DNA of 64,000 bases from assembly GCA_040771825.1 (NCBI GenBank), contig JAXGZG010000004.1:62001-126000 (forward strand). Direction: 5' to 3'. Shown here piece after piece: positions 16,525 to 23,924 of the stretch. The notes below the pieces were generated by a model. It was not told where the DNA came from and searched no databases. It saw only the letters and a list, made by a program, of their open reading frames with translations. Numbering within the stretch: position 1 is the stretch's first letter; each line of letters opens with the position of its first letter. The position numbers and the translations under genes are program-made. This stretch comes from JAXGZG01 sp040771825 (lineage in GTDB: Bacteria > Bacillota > Sulfobacillia > Fermentithermobacillales > Fermentithermobacillaceae).

Positions 16525-17664
16525 ATGAAAACTGACGTGAACAGAGTACCGATACTCCATCTAGCTATGAGCCTAGACATTGGGGGAGCTGAAACTCACA
16601 TTGTGGGGCTTGCCAGGAGTCTTTCCGACAGAGGCTGGCCTATCCACGTAGCATCTTTCGGCGGAAGGCGAGTAGGGGATCTAGACGCTTTGGGTATACG
16701 CCATTTCACGGTGCCGCTGCACTCTCGCTCGCCTTTCCGGATGCTTGAGTCGGCTCGCGCCATCTCCAAACTCATTGACGATCTGGACATTGGTCTAGTG
16801 CACGCCCACGCCAGAATCCCTGCCTGGATTTCCGACAAAATCTGCCGTAGAAAACGTATCCCCCTTGTGACCACTTATCACTGGACATTCGTCTCAGGGT
16901 TCTTCTGGAATCTTGTTACAAAATCCGGTGACCTTACCATCGCTGTAAGCCAGGATATTAAAGACTACATAGTGAAGAAATTCGGTTTTGACCCAGGTAA
17001 GGTGACCGTGATACCTAACGGTATCGACACGGACCTATACGCTCTGCCCACTTTGGAAGGTATTGTGGAAGCCAGGAACGCGTTAGGTATCCCCGCCGAC
17101 AAAGGGCCGGTCTTGGTCTATGCCTCCAGGATGAACAAGGATCTGTCTGATACCGCTATCGCCGTGATAGATGCGGTAGAGCTGCTATTACCCAAGTTTC
17201 CTGACATGACCCTAGTAGTGGCAGGCGATGGAGATTGTCTCGGTAACGTTCGCGAAAGGGCTGAGAAGGTCAACAGTGGCGCCGGCAGAAGCGTAGTCAC
17301 ATGTCCCGGCTTCGTGCTTGATACGGTTCCTCTGTTTGAATCTTCCGATTTGGTGTTAGGCATGTCGCGGGTTGTCCTAGAGGGCATGTCTACAGGCAAG
17401 CCCGCCATCGTGACGGGTCCCGGAGGCACCTTTGGCCCAGTAACTGAAGAGGTTCTTGACGCGCTTGAAGAGCGCAACTTCACCTCCAGGGGGGCACCCG
17501 AACCTTCAACCCCTGACATACTGGCTGGGTACATGGAAAATCTGCTCTCAGATTTTCAGAGGATGGAGGAACTGGGCACACTGGGGCGAAAAATCGTCCT
17601 CGACGCCCACTCTATGGACCTTGTGGCAGGCGAGGTTGAAAAGGTGTACGGGAAGCTCCTGTAG
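16525..17664 (+). CDS. Glycosyltransferase family 4 (GT-B fold)
   Basis: 379 residues. The N-terminal lobe starts LHLAMSLDIGGAETHIVGLA, the glycine-rich acceptor-side motif of GT4 enzymes. The middle has TVIPNGIDTDLY, the family's linker motif. The C-terminal donor lobe has the E-x7-E-like region SRVVLEGMSTGKPAIVTGPG. It would transfer a nucleotide-activated sugar to a lipid, polysaccharide or teichoic-type acceptor in the cytoplasm. It is a lone plus-strand gene, so neighbours do not indicate the product. Confidence 0.88.
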   Translation: MKTDVNRVPILHLAMSLDIGGAETHIVGLARSLSDRGWPIHVASFGGRRVGDLDALGIRHFTVPLHSRSPFRMLESARAISKLIDDLDIGLVHAHARIPAWISDKICRRKRIPLVTTYHWTFVSGFFWNLVTKSGDLTIAVSQDIKDYIVKKFGFDPGKVTVIPNGIDTDLYALPTLEGIVEARNALGIPADKGPVLVYASRMNKDLSDTAIAVIDAVELLLPKFPDMTLVVAGDGDCLGNVRERAEKVNSGAGRSVVTCPGFVLDTVPLFESSDLVLGMSRVVLEGMSTGKPAIVTGPGGTFGPVTEEVLDALEERNFTSRGAPEPSTPDILAGYMENLLSDFQRMEELGTLGRKIVLDAHSMDLVAGEVEKVYGKLL

Positions 17665-17831
17665 CGACAGGGTTTCTGAGCTCTCTACTACTTCCCGGCT
17701 TCGACTTGGACCTGTCAGCGTGCAAGAGATCTGTCAGCGTGCATTGCGGTCGGCGCCATTCGGTGGACGAGGTGCCTTGACCTCCCCATCTGCATTCTGC
17801 CGTCGTATGCGATACGCCCTGACTTCACAGC

Positions 17832-18920
17832 TCATCTACCAAGACCCCGCGCGCCACATCCTGATAGAGTTCTGACGGAGTCCAATATCATCTGGATGAA
17901 CTGCTCCCGGTCTATGTCCAAGCCGACCTCGCAATTAGATACCGCGTCCTCGGAAAAATCGGCCACGGTCCTGCCGCTTGTCAGTTCGCCCCGGGTTTCA
18001 ACCTTCACTCCGCCAGGCATCGTGGTTACGAGGCCGGGTCGTATGACGTGAGCCACCGCCACCGCATCATGTATGGGGTTGCCAGTGAACCCCTTGCCAT
18101 GGTAGAAGACCGAGTAGAAATCCAAGAGTTCCGCGGCCACTTTTCCGACTGCTCCGAGAACCCTAAGGGATTCCACCTCGGATGGGTAAATGAGGGCCTT
18201 GTGGGTGACGTCCAAACCTATCATGGTGATGGGCACCCCGGATTCGAATACGATCTTTGCAGCCTCAGGATCAACGTGGATGTTGAACTCCGCTGAAGGC
18301 GTCCAATTGCCTGCGCCCACGGCCCCTCCCATTAGAACGATCCTCTCTAGCCCCGCTTTGAGTTCCGGTCTGGCCAACAGCATGATGGCGACGTTAGTAA
18401 GGGGCCCTGTGGCTATGAGAGTCACCTTTCGCCCAAAAACGCTGTCATTGGCCTGCAGTGCACCTTCTCCCTCGGCTTGAGCCAAGGCGGTGCCCTTTTG
18501 GGCCACAGGGCGCAAGACCCGCGTCATCAGATCCAGAGCGGTCAAGCCGGCAGACTCACTGGTATCGTCCGGATCCGGCATATGAGGCCCTTCAAGGGCA
18601 GTCTTCCCGTGTACAGATGGGGCCGTGACCAGCGGGCGAAGCAACGGCTTGTCTGAGCCTCTTCCGACGGGAACACGGGACTCGCCCAACAGGGCCAGGA
18701 TCCGTCTGGCGTTGCGGTAGGTGTTCGGCCCTGTGCCATTGCCCGCAACGGTAGTCACGCCTAACACGTTGAGCGCGCCACTACCGAACGCCAGCATGAG
18801 GGCTATGGCGTCATCGTGACCGGGATCGCAGTCAATAAGCACAGGAATTCGAGCACCGGCGTCTTTCGCAGAAGACACTTCGTCGGGACGAACGGATAAG
18901 ACCCCTTGTTCCCTATTCAT
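17832..18920 (-). CDS. Inosine-uridine-preferring nucleoside hydrolase
   Basis: 362 residues. VLIDCDPGHDDAIALMLAF is the Asp-rich calcium-binding signature. The second motif GPLTNVAIMLL and NIHVDPEAAKIVF are also in place. It splits purine or pyrimidine ribonucleosides into base and ribose. The first 25 residues before the signature are an extension relative to most homologues. Its start overlaps the ribokinase stop (ATGA), so the ribose it releases can be phosphorylated by the product of the adjacent gene. Just upstream of its stop side (17713-17745) a 13-base sequence CTGTCAGCGTGCA occurs twice. Confidence 0.92.
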   Translation of the reverse strand: MNREQGVLSVRPDEVSSAKDAGARIPVLIDCDPGHDDAIALMLAFGSGALNVLGVTTVAGNGTGPNTYRNARRILALLGESRVPVGRGSDKPLLRPLVTAPSVHGKTALEGPHMPDPDDTSESAGLTALDLMTRVLRPVAQKGTALAQAEGEGALQANDSVFGRKVTLIATGPLTNVAIMLLARPELKAGLERIVLMGGAVGAGNWTPSAEFNIHVDPEAAKIVFESGVPITMIGLDVTHKALIYPSEVESLRVLGAVGKVAAELLDFYSVFYHGKGFTGNPIHDAVAVAHVIRPGLVTTMPGGVKVETRGELTSGRTVADFSEDAVSNCEVGLDIDREQFIQMILDSVRTLSGCGARGLGR

Positions 18921-19873
18921 CGCCCTGCCTCCCCCCTCTTATGCAGAAAATCATCGATCTCGGGCCGGTACGGCATGGAAGGCTGAGCCCCTTCCCGCGT
19001 CACTGATATGGCTCCTGCGGCGTTGGCGAAAACGCAAGCCCGATCCAGACTAAATCCTTCCTCCAGGGCAACCGCGAGCGCCCCGGCAAAGGTGTCCCCT
19101 GCAGCAGTGGAATCAACCGCACTCACCTTGAACCCAGGCACATGCAAGATCCGGTCGCCTTCGGCCATCACTACCCCCATCTCCCCCAGCTTCACGATGG
19201 CCCGCCTAACCCCGGCGTCCAGGAGGCCCCTAGCGGCCATAGCTGCGGACTCTATGTCATGGACACGGCGCCCGGTTAAGATCGAAGCCTCGTGCTGGTT
19301 GGGCATGATCACGTCCACAAGCCTGAGGATATCCAAAGGCAATTCCCTTCCAGGTGAAGGAGCGGGCGCAGGATCGAGCATTACCGAAATACCGCGTTTA
19401 TGGGCCATCTCGATGGCACGGAGAACAGAGGGCGCCGGGATCTCCAGCTGCAAGAGAAGGGTATTGAATGGCGTCCCCTTACCGTGGGCCGCGTTATTGA
19501 AGACGTAGTCCACGTCTTGAGGTTCAACTAGCCCGTTGGCGCCGGGCACTACGATGATAGAATTCTCGCCGGACCCGTCCACGGTGATGAAGGCGCAACC
19601 GGTCGAAACGCCTGGCGTCACGAATACCAGATCTTGCCTCACGTCAGCTTCGGTGAGGCTCTCTTTAAGGACCGCCGAAAAACTGTCATCGCCTATCCGC
19701 CCCGCCATGCTCGCCTTTCCTCCGGCACGGGCGGCAGCGACCGCCTGATTCGCGCCCTTCCCACCGGGGTGAATTCGGAAAGAGGAACCGGTTACCGTTT
19801 CACCGGGATCCGGGCGGACCTTTGTTGTCACGACGAAGTCGACGTTCAAGCTACCGAAAACGAGGATAGCCAC
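18917..19873 (-). CDS. rbsK: Ribokinase
   Basis: 318 residues, PfkB family. The first PfkB signature is GGKGANQAVAAARAGGKASM, and the catalytic one is VDSTAAGDTFAGALAVAL with the base Asp in AAGD. It starts with FGSLNVDFVV as ribokinases do. It phosphorylates ribose to ribose 5-phosphate for the pentose phosphate pool. Start is GTG. It lies four bases after the NUDIX gene and overlaps the nucleoside hydrolase gene, forming a ribonucleoside salvage operon. Confidence 0.93.
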   Translation of the reverse strand: MAILVFGSLNVDFVVTTKVRPDPGETVTGSSFRIHPGGKGANQAVAAARAGGKASMAGRIGDDSFSAVLKESLTEADVRQDLVFVTPGVSTGCAFITVDGSGENSIIVVPGANGLVEPQDVDYVFNNAAHGKGTPFNTLLLQLEIPAPSVLRAIEMAHKRGISVMLDPAPAPSPGRELPLDILRLVDVIMPNQHEASILTGRRVHDIESAAMAARGLLDAGVRRAIVKLGEMGVVMAEGDRILHVPGFKVSAVDSTAAGDTFAGALAVALEEGFSLDRACVFANAAGAISVTREGAQPSMPYRPEIDDFLHKRGEAGR

Positions 19874-19877
19874 CGCT

Positions 19878-20384
19878 TCACCGCCTTTCGTCTGAGTGAA
19901 CCGACTCCGGAGGTTTGAGCCTGCCCGTTCTCTGAAGGAATCCCTTAAGGTCCCTTAAGATTGCGACATCTATCGGGGCGTGTATGTTGTCCGGCAGCAT
20001 ATCGGCATCGAACCACTGAACTTCCTCGACTTCCGCCGGGTCAAGCCAGATCTCGCCGGAGAACCGGTCGCAGAAATAGGTCACGGAGACGATGTAGGCT
20101 TCATCGCCGTTGGGGTAGCGAATAAACATGTCCTTGCCCGAAAGGATGCTGTAGAATTCCAACGACAGAGGGGTAATCCCTAGCTCTTCCCGGACCTCGC
20201 GGATGGCCGCCTCTTCAGTCGACTCGCCCATTTCAACACAGCCTCCGTGGATTGCCCAAGTGCCGTCATCGGCTCTGCGCTGTAGCAGCACCTTACCGTC
20301 CCTATGGATGATCGCCCCGGCTCCGACCAGAAGCAGGGGCGCGTGCCCGACGTGGGAACGGAGCCAACGAACATAACCCTTCAC
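19878..20384 (-). CDS. NUDIX hydrolase
   Basis: 168 residues. The NUDIX box is complete: GCVEMGESTEEAAIREVREE followed by LGI, matching GX5EX7REUXEEXGU. The N-terminus GAGAIIHRDGKVLLQRRADD is the usual first strand. It would hydrolyse a nucleoside diphosphate linked to another group. In this operon with ribokinase and nucleoside hydrolase, ADP-ribose or a nucleotide sugar is plausible, but the substrate is inferred only from context. Start is GTG with a weak AGAGGTGA site. Confidence 0.9.
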   Translation of the reverse strand: MKGYVRWLRSHVGHAPLLLVGAGAIIHRDGKVLLQRRADDGTWAIHGGCVEMGESTEEAAIREVREELGITPLSLEFYSILSGKDMFIRYPNGDEAYIVSVTYFCDRFSGEIWLDPAEVEEVQWFDADMLPDNIHAPIDVAILRDLKGFLQRTGRLKPPESVHSDERR

Positions 20385-20404
20385 TTGTGAGTCACCTCTG
20401 ATCT

Positions 20405-20545
20405 TCAGGCGCGGGCCGGATAGTTTCCCGAAAAGTTGAACCTGGCCATGTCCATACCAGCCAGAATCATCTTGTGAAGGACATCCAGGTCTTTACAAGC
20501 GGGACGCATAGTGTACACGATTTTGGTCCTGCCAATGCTGCCCAT
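20405..20545 (-). pseudogene. N-terminal stub of pyruvate kinase
   Basis: A 46-codon ORF reads GSIGRTKIVYTMRPACKDLD followed by VLHKMILAGMDMARFNFSGN and then a stop. RRTKIVxTxGPA...LxxLIxAGMNVARLNFSHG is the opening of pyruvate kinase, including the first substrate-binding Arg. Nothing of the remaining 400-plus residues exists downstream, where the NUDIX gene begins. A GGAGACGCGAGG ribosome site before the ATG is retained. Two normally conserved positions (GPA and SHG) are altered, consistent with decay. Confidence 0.75.
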
Positions 20546-20705
20546 CCTCGCGTCTCCGGTCAGTTCAACTTATCCCTCGTAATTCTCTTTCGGCGTCCGT
20601 CACTCTTCCCCTGCTTTGCCTGTCGATGCCAGAAGTCCCTGGATCCGCTTTTGACCTGCCGCCCCGCCCCAAAACAGTAGAGTGCGGTTCCGCAATCGCA
20701 TGATT

Positions 20706-21032
20706 CTATGACGGCTCTTTTTGACCTTCGACAGAAGATGAGAACAAGGCGTCAACAAGGCTCTGAGCGGAGGACAAATGCGAATAAGGCACATAGAACC
20801 TGTATCGCTCAAGGCCAGGACCTACTTTCAGAGCAAGCCCCGCTCCCAGAACACTCCTGTGATAGAACGGAATGTTGTGTTGCTTAAGGACGTCGGCCAA
20901 CATCTCGCCCCACATCACATTCTTCTCAACAACAAAGCACAAATCTTTGCCGTTCGGCTCCCTGACTTTCTTATTGCCGCAGTTGGGGCATACATTGCCG
21001 TCAAACACTACATTGCACTTTTCACAGTACAT
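20706..21032 (-). CDS. Zinc-ribbon protein with DUF2007-like signal-transducing domain
   Basis: 108 residues. The N-terminus has MYCEKCNVVFDGNVCPNCG, a two-CxxC zinc ribbon. The rest (CFVVEKNVMWGEMLADVLKQ, HNIPFYHRSVLGAGLALKVG) resembles the small DUF2007 fold, which is built to bind or present a ligand or partner. The ATG at 21032 is chosen because AAGGAGG stands seven bases before it. It follows the S9 peptidase gene by 39 bases. Function unknown. Confidence 0.75.
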   Translation of the reverse strand: MYCEKCNVVFDGNVCPNCGNKKVREPNGKDLCFVVEKNVMWGEMLADVLKQHNIPFYHRSVLGAGLALKVGPGLERYRFYVPYSHLSSAQSLVDALFSSSVEGQKEPS

Positions 21033-21071
21033 GAGCCGCCTCCTTCCTATCTTTGGGTCCCACCGAGTCAC

Positions 21072-23270
21072 TTAAACTGGCTCGCCCCTTCTGTGATGTT
21101 CGAACCACGCTATCATCCTCTTGAACCTGTCGATCCTATGCAGATGCCTTCGGAGGCCGTGGTATTCCTCCGGGTATCTCACGAAGACCGCAGTCTTTTG
21201 AAGGCGCTTTAGTCCGATATAGAACTGCTCCGATTGGGAGATTGGGCAGCGGAGGTCGCCTTCCCCGTGAAGGAGAAGTATCGGCGTAGTCACGTTTTGG
21301 ACGTGGCTCAGGGCCGAACGATCTAACAGGTGCGCTGCATCCTCCCACGGCTTGCCGCCATATTCATGTTCGTCAGACCACATAATGTCGCTTGTGCCGT
21401 AGTCGCTGTGTAGGTTCGCCACGCACGCTCCAGCGCAGGCGGCCCGAAAACGGTCGGTTTGGGTGACTACCCAGGTCGTCATGTACCCACCGTATGACCA
21501 CCCGTGTATGAACAAGTTGTTTTCATCGGCGATCCCCCGCTCAACAACTGCGTCAACGCACGACATCACGTCACCGTAATCCTTGTTACCCCAGTCCCCG
21601 TCGATGACGGCCATGAACTCCTGACCGTAGGAAGTGCTTCCTCGGGGATTGCAGTACGCCACAGCGTAACCTCTCGATGCGAAAAGCTGCGCCGAGAACA
21701 TGAAAGCCGAGCTGTACGAGCCGTGGGGACCCCCGTGGACCTGAAGCACCAAGGGATACTTCTTGCCCGCCTCATATCCATAGGGGTAGACTATCCATCC
21801 GTCAAGTTCCTGCCCATCCTTTGCGCGGTATTGGAATTTCTCGGCATTCCCTATGGCTAAGCCCTTCACAAACTCATCGTTTCCGATTGTGATGCGGGTC
21901 TCTACCTCATCCTTCCGCATGAAGACGTCTTCGGGCGTCGTGGGAGTTGAGGACTGGTACGCGAACACGCCGTCTTTTACGTCAAAACCTCCTAAGGCTT
22001 TCCCTTCTGAGCCGAACACTTTGCTCACATGCCAGCTGCCTGGGCGCGCGCAACTCTCAGGTGCATCCCCATTGCCTTCCTCGAGCCGGAGTTCGGCCTT
22101 GTAGACGAAGACTTCGCCGTGATCCTGGAGGAGGAAGTAAATCGTGTCGCCCTGCCAGACCAAGCCGCCGATGTTGCTGTAACGGGGCTCTGAACTGGCT
22201 CCGGACCCAACGGCGCGGTCCAGATGAGCCGAGACGTTGGCGGCATCTTTTGGGGTAAGCGGAGCGGGGGTTTCGCCTCCATCCACGGCGCCAAGGAATG
22301 CGCCGATGGGCAGAACAAAAAGGTCTGTGCGAGTAGAGACGCCGCGAGCTCTATCATGCCCGAAAAAAGCTACGAACTTCCCGTCCGGGGAGATCTGGGG
22401 ATTGTTGACGGGCCCGGGGGAATCGTAAAGAAGCATCGCTTTCCCTAATTGGACCTCAAACAGCCACAGGTCCGATTTAGTCTCGTAGTCACTGTCATAA
22501 AGCCGCAAAGCCGAAAGGATAGCGTATCTTCCGTGAGGCGTTACGGCGGGAAGATTATGATCATGGTCACCCGAGGTGAGACGGGTTGTTGTCAAATCGG
22601 CTTCGCCCGGCGGGTCTGACGGAACTTCCACCCAGTAGACCTGCTTACGGAGGTCTCCGAAATAGCCTACTCCGTCGAGGCGGTAGCGAAGCCTGGTTAT
22701 GACTTTGATATTGTTGGGTTTTCCGTTGCCATCGGACTTGCTTTTGTCATCCTTGGCTTTTTCATCTCTTGGTTTGAGGGCTCTTTGGGCCTGTTCGGTG
22801 GCCCTAGCCCTATCGTCGGCGGGCGCGCCCGGGTATGGCTGCCAATCGTCGGCTTTGGCAAAGGCGTTGGACGTGAAGAAAATCTTTTTTCCATCCGGAC
22901 TCCAAGTGATATCGCCCTGAACCGCTTCTTTGGTGGGGATACGCCATGCTTCGCCGCCGGTAGGATCGATTATCCAAACCTGGGCCTTCCCAGAGCGCTC
23001 CGATGTGAATGCAAGCCTTTTGCCGTCCGGCGACCATCTCGGGCCGCGGTCTTTTCCGGAGTTCGTAAGCTGTCTAGTTCCGCCGGTTAACACGCTGTGA
23101 AGGAAGATGTCCGTAAACGACTTCTCTTTCTCACGATCGTGATGCTGCCGCACGAAGGCGATGATATCGCCAGCCGGGGAGAGTCGGACATCGCCAAAGC
23201 ATTTGAGGCTGAAGATATCTTCTGGGGCCAAGGGGCGCTTATCCAAGTTAGGTATCCTCCTTACATCCAC
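21072..23270 (-). CDS. S9 family peptidase (acylaminoacyl-peptidase / dipeptidyl-peptidase-like)
   Basis: 732 residues. The N-terminal two thirds form a beta-propeller with repeats such as RWSPDGKRLAFTSERSG and TWSPDGKKIFFTS. The C-terminal alpha/beta hydrolase has the nucleophile in HGWSYGGYMT, the Asp in LLHGEGDLRCP and the His in EEYHGL. It lacks a signal peptide, so it is cytoplasmic, and would trim peptides or N-acylated amino acids. Full length for the family. It may be cotranscribed with the zinc-ribbon gene downstream. Confidence 0.93.
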   Translation of the reverse strand: MDVRRIPNLDKRPLAPEDIFSLKCFGDVRLSPAGDIIAFVRQHHDREKEKSFTDIFLHSVLTGGTRQLTNSGKDRGPRWSPDGKRLAFTSERSGKAQVWIIDPTGGEAWRIPTKEAVQGDITWSPDGKKIFFTSNAFAKADDWQPYPGAPADDRARATEQAQRALKPRDEKAKDDKSKSDGNGKPNNIKVITRLRYRLDGVGYFGDLRKQVYWVEVPSDPPGEADLTTTRLTSGDHDHNLPAVTPHGRYAILSALRLYDSDYETKSDLWLFEVQLGKAMLLYDSPGPVNNPQISPDGKFVAFFGHDRARGVSTRTDLFVLPIGAFLGAVDGGETPAPLTPKDAANVSAHLDRAVGSGASSEPRYSNIGGLVWQGDTIYFLLQDHGEVFVYKAELRLEEGNGDAPESCARPGSWHVSKVFGSEGKALGGFDVKDGVFAYQSSTPTTPEDVFMRKDEVETRITIGNDEFVKGLAIGNAEKFQYRAKDGQELDGWIVYPYGYEAGKKYPLVLQVHGGPHGSYSSAFMFSAQLFASRGYAVAYCNPRGSTSYGQEFMAVIDGDWGNKDYGDVMSCVDAVVERGIADENNLFIHGWSYGGYMTTWVVTQTDRFRAACAGACVANLHSDYGTSDIMWSDEHEYGGKPWEDAAHLLDRSALSHVQNVTTPILLLHGEGDLRCPISQSEQFYIGLKRLQKTAVFVRYPEEYHGLRRHLHRIDRFKRMIAWFEHHRRGEPV

Positions 23271-23473
23271 CGGATTTGTCTGCCGCTGTGGTTCCGTCTA
23301 GGATTTCGCCGTCTCTTTGGCGTAGACCTCTATAACGGAAAGCGGCAGGTTGCGCACGGCAAGTCAACGCCGAGTGGGTGGCTTCTGCACCCCGCAATTT
23401 CTTTGCGCCCGAAATGGGTTCTATGTTCGGCTTTGAGTTGGTGCCGGCATCGACTCAATTGCCCATGACATGG

Positions 23474-23502
23474 TTGACACGTGTCACCCCAGGCAATATG
23501 CT
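23474..23502 (+). promoter_or_regulatory. Promoter of the blaI-M56 operon
   Basis: A perfect TTGACA (23474-23479), exactly 17 bases, then TATGCT (23497-23502). This is the best plus-strand promoter in the window. It lies within two dyads that match repressor operators (23475-23486 and 23505-23520), so it is almost certainly the regulated promoter of the downstream repressor gene. Confidence 0.8.
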
Positions 23503-23520
23503 ATGGTTACAAATGTAACC
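23475..23520. promoter_or_regulatory. Two BlaI/MecI-type operators flanking the promoter core
   Basis: GGTTACAAATGTAACC (23505-23520) is a perfect 7+7 dyad containing TACA-NN-TGTA, the core of BlaI/MecI boxes, placed at the predicted transcription start. TGACACGTGTCA (23475-23486) is a second perfect dyad over the -35 box, with GACA-NN-TGTC in place of TACA-NN-TGTA. The spacing suits repression by the adjacent BlaI-type product. The first match is strong; the second is inference from symmetry and position. Confidence 0.75.
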
Positions 23521-23537
23521 CGAGCGGGGTGAACACG

Positions 23538-23924
23538 GTGACGAAGAGAAGTCAAATAAGCATGCCCAACAGCGAGTGGCTGATCATGGAGCACCTTTGG
23601 GACAAAGCCCCTATGACCGTAACCCAGATTGCCAAGACCATGGAAGAAGAAACCGGTTGGACGAAAAGCACAACCAAGACGCTTATCGCTCGTATGGGAG
23701 CAAAAGGGTATCTGCGGGTTGAAGAAGGCGACAGAGCAAGGGAATATTACCCTGCGTTCCCCCGTTCTGAAGCGGTCCTGGCTGAAACCCAAAGCTTTCT
23801 TGGCCGTCTATATAACGGTAGTCTCGGCATGATGGTAAACACCCTCGTTGATCAAAAAAGCCTCTCTAGGCAAGAAATCAAAGAACTGAGGGCCATTTTG
23901 GACAAGATGGGCGAGGTGAAGTGA
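23538..23924 (+). CDS. BlaI/MecI-type transcriptional repressor
   Basis: About 128 residues. A winged helix spans the first 80 residues: QISMPNSEWLIMEHLWDKAP, then MTVTQIAKTMEEETGWTKST with the recognition helix TKSTTKTLIARM. The C-terminal dimerisation helices follow. In this family the paired M56 protease cleaves the repressor. GTG at 23538 is chosen because upstream codons lie before the predicted transcription start and GGGGTG precedes it. Its stop immediately precedes the GTG of the M56 gene. Autoregulation through the dyads at 23475-23520 is very likely. Confidence 0.92.
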   Translation: MTKRSQISMPNSEWLIMEHLWDKAPMTVTQIAKTMEEETGWTKSTTKTLIARMGAKGYLRVEEGDRAREYYPAFPRSEAVLAETQSFLGRLYNGSLGMMVNTLVDQKSLSRQEIKELRAILDKMGEVK

